64,000 nucleotides of DNA. It comes from an uncultured Prevotella sp. GTDB taxonomy: Bacteria > Bacteroidota > Bacteroidia > Bacteroidales > Bacteroidaceae. This document shows, in pieces, positions 18,607 through 26,659 of this stretch. The DNA is taken from contig CAMYVQ010000002.1 of NCBI GenBank assembly GCA_947302435.1, positions 34,555 to 98,554 of the forward strand, written 5' to 3'. The notes below the pieces were generated by a model, which worked only from the letters and a program-made list of their open reading frames with translations, searched no databases and had not been told where the DNA came from. Each line of letters opens with the position of its first letter. Position 1 is the stretch's first letter. Made by a program: the position numbers and the translations under genes.

Positions 18607-20508
18607 ATGATGAAAAAAAGACTTTTTTCCGTACTTGTGGCATCGGCTGCAAGTAGTCTCCTGTTTGGAGAAGTAAACGACTCCCTGTCCCTGCAGGAAG
18701 TCGTAGTGACTGGAACACGCACCGCCACGGACATTCGCCATCTGCCCATGACGGTGACAGTCATCGGAAGGGAGAAACTGACGGAACAACACCAGACAAA
18801 CGTACTGCCGACGGTGATGCAGCAGGTGCCCGGATTCTTCGTGACCTCACGTTCCATGATGGGTTACGGTGTGTCAACGGGTGCCGCTGGCGGTATCAAC
18901 CTGCGCGGCTTGTCTGGCGGATGGGGACAAATGCTGGTGCTCATCGACGGACATCCGCAATACCAGGGCGTGTACGGCCATCCTATTTCGGACAGCTATC
19001 AGACACTGATGGCAGAGTGGGTGGAGGTGCTGCGCGGCCCGGCTTCGGTGCTCTATGGAAGCAATGCCGTGGGGGGTGTGATGAACATCGTGACACGTTC
19101 GGCCAAACAGGATGGTGTGTCAACAAACATCAATGTGGGGGCTGGAAGCTACGGAACGATACAGGCCGAGGCCAGCAACCAGATCAGAAGCGGTAAATTC
19201 GCCTCGACCGTGGCCGCGCAGTACGGACGTACAGACAACCACCGTCCTAACATGGGCTTTGAACAATATGGCGGCTATTTGAAGCTGGCCTACGACTTCA
19301 CGCCAAACTGGAATGCATACGTCGATGCCAACATCACCCACTTCAATTCCAGCAATCCAGGCAAAGAGGTGCAGTTGAAAATAGAAAACGACCAGTATAT
19401 CACACGTGGTGTGGTCTCGGCTGCTCTGGAAAACCACTACGACAAGACGAGCGGCGCGCTGAGTGTCTACAGCAATTTCGGACGGCACAAAATCAACGAC
19501 GGCTATAATGCCGTTGGAGGAAAGCCCCAGACAGACCTCTTCCGCTCGAAAGATGCGGTGACGGGTGTCTCGCTCTACCAGAGCACGCAGTTCTTTGAGG
19601 GCAACCGTGTGACCGTGGGATTCGACTATCATCGCATTTACGGCCATGCGTATTATACCAATCGCGAGACTGGAGAAGTGGTCACGACGCCACAGCGAAT
19701 GATGCAGAGTGCCGACGAAAAGGAGAATGAGATTGCCGGCTATGTAGACTTCCGTCAGGATTTGGCTGCATGGCTGACCATCGATGCAGGCTTGCGCTAT
19801 GACCATCATTCGACTGCCGGTTCAGAGTGGGTTCCACAGGCAGGCATTGTGGTGCGCCCCCTCAGCAAGGGCGAACTGAAGGCAATGGTGAGCAAGGGCT
19901 TCCGCAACCCGACCATGAAAGAGATGTACCTGTACGGAATGGCCAACCACGACTCGCTGCATGCAGAGCGTATCTGGAACTACGAACTGTCATGGAGGCA
20001 CAGGATGGGCGCGCTCAACTATGGCGTGAACCTCTTCTATATAGAGGGCGACCATGTGATTCTGCCGACTCCTGTGGGTAGCGGAAAGAAAAACCTGAAT
20101 TCGGGAAAGGTCAAGAACTATGGAGCTGAGTTTGAGGCTTCTTATCAGATTGACAACCGCTGGAGCCTGAACACGAACCACTCCCTGCTGAAAATGAAAG
20201 AGCGCGACGTGGCTGCCGCCCCTAAGTATAAAGGGTTTCTCGGTGCCAACTATCGTAAAGACAAGTGGAGCATCATGGCCGGTATGCAGTATCTCAGCGG
20301 TGTAGGACTCGACACCGACGATGACGGTTTTGCCGACCAGACCCACAAGGACATCTGCCTTGTGAACGCCAGTATCAGCTATCACCTCACAAAAGGCCTC
20401 TCCCTCTGGGTACGTGGCGAAAACCTGCTGGCCCAAAGCTATGAAATCAACTACGGCTTCCCCATGCCACGGGCAACATTTATGGGCGGTGTGAACCTGA
20501 ACTTTTAG
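18607..20508 (+). CDS. TonB-dependent outer-membrane receptor, 633 aa
   Basis: A short signal peptide precedes a TonB-box region (LSLQEVVVTGTR), a plug domain (NLRGLSGGWGQMLVLIDGHP, EVLRGPASVLYGSNAVGGVM) and a 22-strand-type barrel ending in phenylalanine (GVNLNF). It lacks the N-terminal carboxypeptidase-like domain of SusC proteins, so it belongs with FepA/CirA/BtuB-type siderophore, haem or cofactor receptors. The ligand cannot be assigned. Promoter boxes TTG (18536-18538) and TAATTTTG (18558-18565) lie upstream. No riboswitch-like element was seen. A 10-bp hairpin follows. Confidence 0.9.
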   Translation: MMKKRLFSVLVASAASSLLFGEVNDSLSLQEVVVTGTRTATDIRHLPMTVTVIGREKLTEQHQTNVLPTVMQQVPGFFVTSRSMMGYGVSTGAAGGINLRGLSGGWGQMLVLIDGHPQYQGVYGHPISDSYQTLMAEWVEVLRGPASVLYGSNAVGGVMNIVTRSAKQDGVSTNINVGAGSYGTIQAEASNQIRSGKFASTVAAQYGRTDNHRPNMGFEQYGGYLKLAYDFTPNWNAYVDANITHFNSSNPGKEVQLKIENDQYITRGVVSAALENHYDKTSGALSVYSNFGRHKINDGYNAVGGKPQTDLFRSKDAVTGVSLYQSTQFFEGNRVTVGFDYHRIYGHAYYTNRETGEVVTTPQRMMQSADEKENEIAGYVDFRQDLAAWLTIDAGLRYDHHSTAGSEWVPQAGIVVRPLSKGELKAMVSKGFRNPTMKEMYLYGMANHDSLHAERIWNYELSWRHRMGALNYGVNLFYIEGDHVILPTPVGSGKKNLNSGKVKNYGAEFEASYQIDNRWSLNTNHSLLKMKERDVAAAPKYKGFLGANYRKDKWSIMAGMQYLSGVGLDTDDDGFADQTHKDICLVNASISYHLTKGLSLWVRGENLLAQSYEINYGFPMPRATFMGGVNLNF

Positions 20509-20548
20509 AAAGACTTTTAGATACACATAGAGGACTGTGTCGTTATAG

Positions 20549-20586
20549 ACTGCTCCGTATTATCGCCTATGAAACGACGGAGCAGT
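20549..20586 (+). terminator. Hairpin downstream of the TonB receptor
   Basis: ACTGCTCCGT (20549-20558) and ACGGAGCAGT (20577-20586) form a perfect 10-bp stem with an 18-nt loop, about 40 bp after the receptor stop. There is no T run, so termination is plausible but not certain. Confidence 0.45.
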
Positions 20587-20671
20587 TACCCTCAATAACT
20601 AAAGCCCACAATTAGTCAATTTTTAGTCATTTATGGGCTGTAGTAGTCATTGTTATATCTCGTTCTTAAAA

Positions 20672-20863
20672 CTATTTTCGGTCGGATTGATTGGTTGATA
20701 CCATTAAAACGGTCGGATTTCGGTCGGATGATGTCAAAACGGTCGGATTCTCGGCCTCAGAGTTTTGCAGGAACTGTATAACCATTTGCTTCAATTTGTC
20801 CTTTTCAAGTCCTTTCAGTTTTGTATACTCTGGAACTTGCTTGGTTTGCCTTGCAATGGACAT
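20672..20863 (-). CDS. Doubtful small hypothetical protein, about 63 aa
   Basis: A minus-strand frame from an internal ATG (MSIARQTKQ) encodes a charged N-terminal helix and then the repeat NPTVLTSSDRNPTVLM, which simply reflects the underlying GGTCGGA repeats. No family is recognised and no clear ribosome-binding site is seen. It may be spurious or a remnant. Confidence 0.2.
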   Translation of the reverse strand: MSIARQTKQVPEYTKLKGLEKDKLKQMVIQFLQNSEAENPTVLTSSDRNPTVLMVSTNQSDRK

Positions 20864-21127
20864 TTTCAGGCTATATATAAGGATTCCGACCACTTTTTTA
20901 CGAAAAATCCTCCATTTTAATTGTTTTTACATCTTCGGTGTACCTACATTGCATATTTTTCACTATTTTTGCGGTCGCATTCCGCAAAGAGTGCAAGGAC
21001 ATATTGCTCAATAGCTTCACAATCACCACCGCGAACGAACCGAGCAAAACTTCCTTATTGGGACTGCTCCCTCACAGGGCGCAGCTTTCCCATATTAGGA
21101 AGTGGTTTGTGGTGAACCGTGAAGCGT

Positions 21128-23875
21128 ATGGCGAAAGTCTGCGCCCCTTTGATTATTGAAAAATTACGAGCTACTTATATGGCAACAGGAACAATAAGAA
21201 CAGAGAGGCTGGAGGAGATGAAGAAGTCACCTCTTTTCTTCCTTCGTAGGTATGTCCACGAATATCGTGACAATAAGGGTAATCTGCAAGAAGAAATCAG
21301 TTGGGAATCTACTGATAAAGACATCAATGCCTCAATCAAAGATAATAATTGGGATGATAACAGATTGGAGTTTTCACTTGCCATTATTGATAGATTCGAT
21401 GAACCTGAAAAAGAATCGGACGAGAATGTTCCACAACCTGAAAAAATATCATTTAGCTTTCATGCGATGCAGAGTAATAGTGCAGAGGATTGGCTATGGA
21501 TAATTCAAAACACTATTAACAGAAAAGCAAATCCGATAGACAAATTTTGGATGCGCGAATTGATTTGGGCTTTGAACTGGCGATACATTGACAGGAATGC
21601 TCTTTACAACGCTTTGCAGCGATATGAAAAGACTGTTGCATTACAATTCTTGGGATGGGTTGCAAAACTCTCTAAGTGCTTGTCGCATAACAAGCAGTCG
21701 TTTCTATCTACATTTTTGAGTGGATATGGCATCAGCTATAGTATCAGTTTACCCACTTTGCTGAAAGAAGCTTGTGATTTCACGGGGGCTGCATCCAATC
21801 CTATCATTATCACTCAAACTAAAGAAGAATATCGGAATATTTTTGATTGGGTTGATTTGATTAGCGCTACCTTAAACTATTATCCGATACGGAATATAGG
21901 AAGCTATAATAATATCTGGTTAGATTTTCTACACTGGATGAATACTGATGATGTGTTTAGCGATTATTCAAGGCTAAAACAAATTATTGCGATGGTTGCA
22001 GAGCCTGTAAGGATGGAAATAATGAAGCGTTATTTCCATGACATAAGGATTGGCAACACGACTTATGATTCAAACGTCATTGAACAATTTCGCAACAATG
22101 AATATGTTCAATACATTCGATATAGAGCATGTATTCAGCAGCCAGGAAACCCAATTGACTTGTCTGTTCCAGTATTGGCCGACAATGTTTTGACCTTCGT
22201 AAAAACGGAAGGAAAGGCATTCCAGACATTTGACGGTTTACTCGATTTCATAATGCAGAATAGCGACGTAACGAATCCGAGTATATCGTTTCGTCTTGAG
22301 AGATTCATGCCTGTATGTCATGGTGGTGCAATCTACAACAAGGCAAACTTTACTGGTTTTATTGATTACTCCATCATTTGTAAGGTAGATGAGAGTAAGT
22401 TTACTGAAGACAATCTAAGAATAACCATTGAAGAGCTGCTGAATCGAAGTCGGGCTCGAAAAAAGTATGTCTGCCAATCTGATAACATGTATGTATATGA
22501 GGAAAACGCATTTAGATGTATCGATATTAAGTGTGAACAGATTCAGAAATACGAACACACATGGTGGATAACGAGTGATTATTCCTATTATGTGAATCTG
22601 TTTTTAGCAGACAAACTATATCAAACACAAGACAACAACGTTTGTCCTGTTGAATTTACAGATTCTCAAATATCAACGGAGATTTTATCCCAGTCTATAA
22701 GGGACATTATCAGCAAATATTCTCAGTTAAGTGATGGGAGGTTCATTATTCCTTCGACTATGACAAACACCTTTGAGACGAGACTGATTTCTCAATATTC
22801 AAAGCCTGAGTCCATGCGAATTATACCATTGAAAACAGCATTAATCGGATTAGCATTTGATGTATTTGGAATATGGAGCAAACTAAGAGAGCAACTAACT
22901 CCCGATGAATTAAGTAGAGGGGCAGAAAGCAGTCATTACAATCAATTACGAGACGAATATAAGATAAAGGAATCTGCAGAGGTATTTAAACGCGTCGTTA
23001 ACTCGTTGACCAATGAATTAGGGGTTGACATCATTGATTATAGCTATTTTGAAATTCCATATAGCCGTACAAAATGGCAAGAATTGAAAAACAGATATTA
23101 TTATCGTTCCTCCTATCAAAATGAAGAACATCCGAATGAATTTCTTTGTAAACAGTATATTAAGCAATATCCTCCGTTCTGTGCACCTCAATTAGCAGCT
23201 AATCGTAATGATATTATTGACTTCCCATATTTCTGGTGCAGAGGTATTGAATGTTTCCATAACAATTTGTCAGAGCAAACATTAGAGACCTGTTCCGATT
23301 GGAGGAAATATTCATTATATCACATGATAGAAATTCTGGGCTACCCCAAATTGAGAAAGACGGAGGCTGGATATGAACCGGATAATTGTATAAGAGAGTT
23401 TATAGGAATCGCTAATAAGGCTATTCAGAAGTTTAAACGATTGAAATGTCACGACTGCGGTCATCTGATTTTTACAGACAGGAACTACAGCTATAATCGT
23501 TACAATTATTTCTCATGCCAAAATCCATCTTGCAAGCAATACTTGAAATTGGTTTATCTGAACTTCTGCCATCAATGTAAGAAGGGACTTATAGATTCAA
23601 GGGATTCTGTGCGATGTCCCAATGGGTGGTATATTTGTCCAACTTGTTTGTCGTGTTGCAATGACCAGCAGTATGAACGCCAAGCTCAACGTTATGTGAT
23701 AGAACGTCGTCCTATTCCTCCACGTATCCAATCAATGTTAGGTAAGGGGCATAATGACAAAGGAGAGTTTTACTGTTATAAATGTGGTGTACTTTTGGAA
23801 GAAGTCTTAGTAGAAAAAGTAAAGAGGATTGTTTGCCCAAGTTGTAATAGAGACTATACGGAGGCTTTAAGGTAA
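21128..23875 (+). CDS. Large protein of unknown function with C-terminal zinc-ribbon array, about 915 aa
   Basis: I do not recognise the family. The N-terminal three quarters is AT-rich in codons, mainly helical-looking and without ATPase, nuclease or membrane motifs that I can see. From about residue 776 there are paired cysteines: CHDC...CQNPSC, CHQC...CPNGWYICPTCLSCC and CYKC...CPSC, that is, three probable zinc-ribbon or knuckle modules in the last 140 residues. Start is uncertain: GTG 21119, ATG 21128 or ATG 21179 (MATGTIRT). It stands alone between TonB receptor and NYN remnant, with base composition unlike its neighbours, which suggests horizontal transfer; a defence role is only a guess. 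Confidence 0.75.
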   Translation: MAKVCAPLIIEKLRATYMATGTIRTERLEEMKKSPLFFLRRYVHEYRDNKGNLQEEISWESTDKDINASIKDNNWDDNRLEFSLAIIDRFDEPEKESDENVPQPEKISFSFHAMQSNSAEDWLWIIQNTINRKANPIDKFWMRELIWALNWRYIDRNALYNALQRYEKTVALQFLGWVAKLSKCLSHNKQSFLSTFLSGYGISYSISLPTLLKEACDFTGAASNPIIITQTKEEYRNIFDWVDLISATLNYYPIRNIGSYNNIWLDFLHWMNTDDVFSDYSRLKQIIAMVAEPVRMEIMKRYFHDIRIGNTTYDSNVIEQFRNNEYVQYIRYRACIQQPGNPIDLSVPVLADNVLTFVKTEGKAFQTFDGLLDFIMQNSDVTNPSISFRLERFMPVCHGGAIYNKANFTGFIDYSIICKVDESKFTEDNLRITIEELLNRSRARKKYVCQSDNMYVYEENAFRCIDIKCEQIQKYEHTWWITSDYSYYVNLFLADKLYQTQDNNVCPVEFTDSQISTEILSQSIRDIISKYSQLSDGRFIIPSTMTNTFETRLISQYSKPESMRIIPLKTALIGLAFDVFGIWSKLREQLTPDELSRGAESSHYNQLRDEYKIKESAEVFKRVVNSLTNELGVDIIDYSYFEIPYSRTKWQELKNRYYYRSSYQNEEHPNEFLCKQYIKQYPPFCAPQLAANRNDIIDFPYFWCRGIECFHNNLSEQTLETCSDWRKYSLYHMIEILGYPKLRKTEAGYEPDNCIREFIGIANKAIQKFKRLKCHDCGHLIFTDRNYSYNRYNYFSCQNPSCKQYLKLVYLNFCHQCKKGLIDSRDSVRCPNGWYICPTCLSCCNDQQYERQAQRYVIERRPIPPRIQSMLGKGHNDKGEFYCYKCGVLLEEVLVEKVKRIVCPSCNRDYTEALR

Positions 23876-23921
23876 TGTGGATATGGAATAGTTTTTGTTG
23901 ATTCCTTCTGAAAAATACGAC

Positions 23922-23963
23922 TTCGGGAGGCCTTCGCTGAATCACCAGCGTCGGCCTCCCGAA
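23922..23963. terminator. Bidirectional hairpin terminator
   Basis: TTCGGGAGGCC (23922-23932) pairs with GGCCTCCCGAA (23953-23963); an inner CGCTG/CAGCG pair extends the stem. It separates the convergent large unknown gene and the NYN remnant, and T runs lie mainly on the minus-strand side. Confidence 0.75.
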
Positions 23964-23968
23964 TCCCT

Positions 23969-24331
23969 TTACCTCACGATATTCGCTGGTTTCCACTTCT
24001 CTGGCACTTCGTAACGCTTGGTGCCGTCGGTCACGACATCGGGCATGATGGCATCGAGGAAGCGGCGTTCGTTCTTATACATGATGACGGGCTTGCTGCT
24101 GTGGTGCATGAGATTCTTGGACGAGCCAAGCGGCAGAGCCGAGCGGTCCTTCAGGTCACAACTGAAGTTCGAAGGTGGAAAGTAAACCTTGATGCGTTTC
24201 TCAGGGTATTGCTTCTGAATGAACTCCAGAGGTGGCACAAGGTCGCTGTCGGCACTGACGAGGACGATGGTGTCGGTGGCATTGAGCACACAGTTGGCTA
24301 TCATGCGGACGGAAATGTTCACGTCGGTCTT
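23969..24331 (-). pseudogene. NYN/PIN-like domain protein, 5'-truncated
   Basis: The visible frame reads KKTDVNISVRMIANCV, then TIVLVSADSDLVPPLEF and IKVYFPPSNFSCDLK, which is the C-terminal half of the LabA-like NYN ribonuclease family (Asp residues in TDVN and SADSD are active-site candidates). Intact relatives have another 80-100 residues before KKTDVN, including the first catalytic Asp in a VFIDG-like strand. Here the frame is closed by TAA immediately before KKTDVN (complement of 24335-24337), and no matching sequence lies upstream. A GTG at 24320-24322 could still start a 117-residue fragment. It is probably a deletion remnant. Confidence 0.75.
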
Positions 24332-24353
24332 CTTTTATATTTGTGATGTCGTT

Positions 24354-24413
24354 AAAAAAAGCCGTCCTCGGACGGCCATGTCCATTCAAGAAAGAATGGC
24401 GGAGCTTAATAAT
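24354..24413 (-). ncRNA. Putative small RNA or attenuator leader, about 60 nt
   Basis: On the minus strand a promoter (24420-24451) is followed by a hairpin (CCATTC/GAATGG, 24382-24399) and then by a strong intrinsic terminator: GCCGTCC, GA loop, GGACGGC (24361-24376) and seven U. Nothing between promoter and terminator codes for a credible protein. Either it is a free-standing small RNA or the leader/attenuator of the truncated NYN gene, whose frame begins about 20 bp later. Confidence 0.45.
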
Positions 24414-24419
24414 TTGTTG

Positions 24420-24451
24420 TAAAGATATTTATTTTCTGTGATACTTGCAAA
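24420..24451 (-). promoter_or_regulatory. Promoter of the putative small RNA
   Basis: Minus strand: TTTG (24448-24451), 20 nt, TATCTTTA (24420-24427), one mismatch from the TAnnTTTG consensus. Confidence 0.55.
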
Positions 24452-24481
24452 TAATTTGTACAAAAAGTTGCAGAAATATTG

Positions 24482-24526
24482 AAAAAGCAGAGCCTGCCCC
24501 TCCATCGCGGAGAAGGGCAGGCTCTG
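24482..24526 (-). terminator. Terminator of the flotillin-like gene
   Basis: The 12-bp stem CAGAGCCTGCCC/GGGCAGGCTCTG (24488-24499, 24515-24526) is followed on the minus strand by a T run. Confidence 0.9.
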
Positions 24527-24550
24527 GTTTTGTCATGATGAGAGACGGCC

Positions 24551-26056
24551 TTACTTGTCGTCCTTGCCGATCATGTTGTTCACGGCATCGGTGGCCTGGT
24601 CGTTCAGGTTCACGTTGCGTGTGGTCTTGGCCTCGATGGTTCCGGCACGCATGATGTCGGCCATATCGACACCTGTTGCCGACTTCAGCACGTCGAAAGC
24701 CTGCTTGATGGCCACGGGCACGCCGCCGCTCATCGATGCGACACCGGCACCGGTGTCCTGTCCGCCGCTGTACACGTGTACGTCCTTGATGCTGGCAATA
24801 GGCTTGGCCACATTCTCCACGACCTGCGGCAGCACCTCGATCATCATCTGCATCACGGCAGCGTTGTTATACTTCTTGTAGGCTTCGGCCTTCTTGTCCA
24901 TGGCCAAAGCCTCGGCCTCACCTTTCTTCTGGATGGCGTATGCCTCAGCCTCACCTTTGGCCTTGATACCGGCAGCCTCCTGCTCCAAACGGTAACGGGT
25001 GGCATCCGACTCGGCATTCTGGGCCAGGGCGTGCTGCTCGGCCTCGTACTTCTGGGCTTCGGCCACGCGCTTGCGCTGCTCCAGGTCGGCGGCAGCATCG
25101 CGCTCCACCTTGTACTTGTCGGCATCGGCCTTCTTCTCAATCTCGGCAGCCAGCTGGTTCTGCTTGATCTCAATCTGCTCGCGCGACAGGATCTGCTCGC
25201 GCTTCGTCTTCTCAATCTCGGCCTCCACGGTCTTGATGTTGATGGTCTTCTGCTGCTCCTGTTGCTGGATGGCGTAGGCGGCATCGGCATCGGCCTGTGC
25301 GGTGTCGGCCTGCTGTTTCAGGGCGGCGCGCTTCAAGGCCAGCTCGTTGTTCTTGATGGCAATGGCCGTATCAGCATCCACGCGGGCATCGTTCGACTCT
25401 TTGTCGGCCTTCGATACCTCAATCTTCACGTCGCGCTCAGCCACGGCGCGGTTGATGGCGGCATCCTTCTTGATCTTCGCTGTGTTGTCGGCACCGAGGT
25501 CTTTGATAAGGCCCTCACGGTCGGTGACGTTCTGGATGTTGCACGAGATGATGTCAATACCCAACTTGGCCATATCGGGCGAAGCCTTCGCCATCACCTG
25601 GTCAGAGAAACCATCGCGGTCGGTATTCAGCGAACGAAGGTCGAGCGTACCGATAATCTCACGCATGTTACCCTGCAGGGAGTCTTGCAGCTGCGCAGCA
25701 ATCTCGTCGGGTGTCATGTTCAGGAAGTTCTTGGCTGCCAGCCGCGTACCGTCGCTGTTGGGCGTGACACGAATCTTGGCCACGGCATCCACATCGACAT
25801 TGATGAAGTCGTTCGTAGGCACGCTCTCCTCCGTCTTGATGTCGACGGTAATCTGTCCCAAGTAGACACGGTCCAGACGCTCGAAGAACGGAATACGGAA
25901 GCCGCCCGATCCGATGAGCACACGAGGCTCCTTTGAAAGACCCGAAATGATGAAGGCAAACGAGGGGGGGGCTTTCACATAGGAGATGAAGAGAAACACG
26001 ATGAGCACGATGACGCCCACGGTAATCCAAAGGTACATTGGTTCTAATTCTGCCAT
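24551..26056 (-). CDS. Flotillin/SPFH family membrane protein (YqiK-like), 501 aa
   Basis: The start MAELEPMYLW at 26056 was preferred over an upstream frame extension because the membrane anchor (LWITVGVIVLIVFLFISYV) then sits at the N-terminus. An SPFH domain follows (GGFRIPFFERLDRVYLGQIT, VPTNDFINVDVDAVAKIRV), then a long Ala/Glu/Lys coiled coil (about residues 190-400) with EAEA-type repeats, and a Gly-rich tail. Flotillins form large oligomeric cages in ordered membrane domains. The specific role is unknown. It is monocistronic, bounded by its own terminator. Confidence 0.9.
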   Translation of the reverse strand: MAELEPMYLWITVGVIVLIVFLFISYVKAPPSFAFIISGLSKEPRVLIGSGGFRIPFFERLDRVYLGQITVDIKTEESVPTNDFINVDVDAVAKIRVTPNSDGTRLAAKNFLNMTPDEIAAQLQDSLQGNMREIIGTLDLRSLNTDRDGFSDQVMAKASPDMAKLGIDIISCNIQNVTDREGLIKDLGADNTAKIKKDAAINRAVAERDVKIEVSKADKESNDARVDADTAIAIKNNELALKRAALKQQADTAQADADAAYAIQQQEQQKTINIKTVEAEIEKTKREQILSREQIEIKQNQLAAEIEKKADADKYKVERDAAADLEQRKRVAEAQKYEAEQHALAQNAESDATRYRLEQEAAGIKAKGEAEAYAIQKKGEAEALAMDKKAEAYKKYNNAAVMQMMIEVLPQVVENVAKPIASIKDVHVYSGGQDTGAGVASMSGGVPVAIKQAFDVLKSATGVDMADIMRAGTIEAKTTRNVNLNDQATDAVNNMIGKDDK

Positions 26057-26195
26057 GGTTGTTAAGTTTATAGGGGTTAAAAAAATAGTAATGTCAATGC
26101 TTTCTGTCGTTTCTTGTCTTTTTACGATACAAATGTCGCAAAAATCCCCCAATTAGACAAGTAATTCATAAAGATTAACAATAAAAACAGGAGTT

Positions 26196-26348
26196 TCAAG
26201 TTGATGGTAGGGCACCAGCCAAAGGCCAGTTCAGCTTGTTGTCTTCGCCAATGAAGAGGATGCTCTTGTCTTCTGCTTCGAAGGATATCGGAGCGTATGT
26301 GCCCTCAAACTTAACCTTGTTGGCATCACCGACTGTAGCTTGGATCAT
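26196..26348 (-). pseudogene. Remnant of the C-terminus of a secreted surface protein
   Basis: Reading the minus strand to a TGA at 26196-26198 gives VKFEGTYAPISFEAEDKSIL followed by FIGEDNKLNWPLAGALPST. The pattern GTYAP...LYLG..NxLYxP is a recurrent C-terminal module of Prevotella/Bacteroides leucine-rich-repeat and other surface proteins. There is no start or upstream domain; the frame runs into the palindromic repeat. I treat it as a decayed fragment. Confidence 0.5.
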
Positions 26349-26380
26349 CGACGGGAAAAGTGGTGATATGGAATGAATTT

Positions 26381-26443
26381 ACAAAGTCGTCGACTTTGTG
26401 GGACAAACTCGTCGACTTTGTCTCACAAACTCGACGACTTTGT
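26381..26443. repeat. Palindromic repeat family, copy A (three 19-bp units, 22-bp period)
   Basis: Units at 26381, 26403 and 26425: ACAAAGTCGTCGACTTTGT, ACAAACTCGTCGACTTTGT and ACAAACTCGACGACTTTGT, separated by 3-bp spacers. The first unit is a perfect inverted repeat with 9-bp arms around one base. Flanks GATATGGAATGAATTT and AAACGGTTC are shared with other copies. Confidence 0.9.
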
Positions 26444-26561
26444 GAAACGGTTCTTCTTGGCCTGTTTTGCGAGTCGTTGTGAATGGCGTTGCGAACAATG
26501 GTTCGGAACGGTCTGATACGGCTTGGCATGGAAGGAAATCTGACGGATAATTGCAAATAAA

Positions 26562-26593
26562 TTTGCATTTTTGCTTGCTTATTAGTACCTTTG
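26562..26593 (+). promoter_or_regulatory. Promoter of the ExbB/ExbD operon
   Basis: TTTG (26562-26565), 20 nt, TACCTTTG (26586-26593): an exact match to the Bacteroidales consensus, about 65 bp upstream of the ATG. Confidence 0.75.
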
Positions 26594-26659
26594 CCCGACA
26601 ATTGCAGGTGGAAGCTGGCATGACGGTTTCCGCCCGTGTATATAATAAAAGGTGTAAAT

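Larger units (their letters stand above)
20509..21127. other. 610-bp AT-rich region without a convincing gene
   Basis: It holds the hairpin at 20549-20586, four GGTCGGA words at about 20680-20745 with an inverted TCCGAC near 20884, a doubtful small minus-strand reading frame, and a possible -7 element TATTTTTG near 20964 that could serve the following large gene. It looks like the left boundary of an accessory insertion. Confidence 0.5.
26057..26659. other. 600-bp intergenic region holding a gene remnant, a palindromic repeat and a promoter
   Basis: It contains the decayed 3' end of a surface-protein gene (26196-26348), copy A of the 22-bp-period palindromic repeat (26381-26443), and the promoter of the ExbB operon. 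No intact gene is visible. Confidence 0.6.

Noticed and set aside
20938-21159. Plus-strand 73-codon frame before the large unknown gene
   Set aside because: It overlaps the likely promoter and the start of the large gene in another frame and shows no family resemblance.
24201-24389. TTG-started minus-strand frame across the small-RNA unit
   Set aside because: It crosses the terminator and the NYN remnant out of frame, and the composition is that of a shadow frame.
26381-26443. Short palindromic units as a CRISPR array
   Set aside because: Spacers are only 3 bp and the units are palindromic; no cas genes are near. It is a dispersed repeat, not CRISPR.
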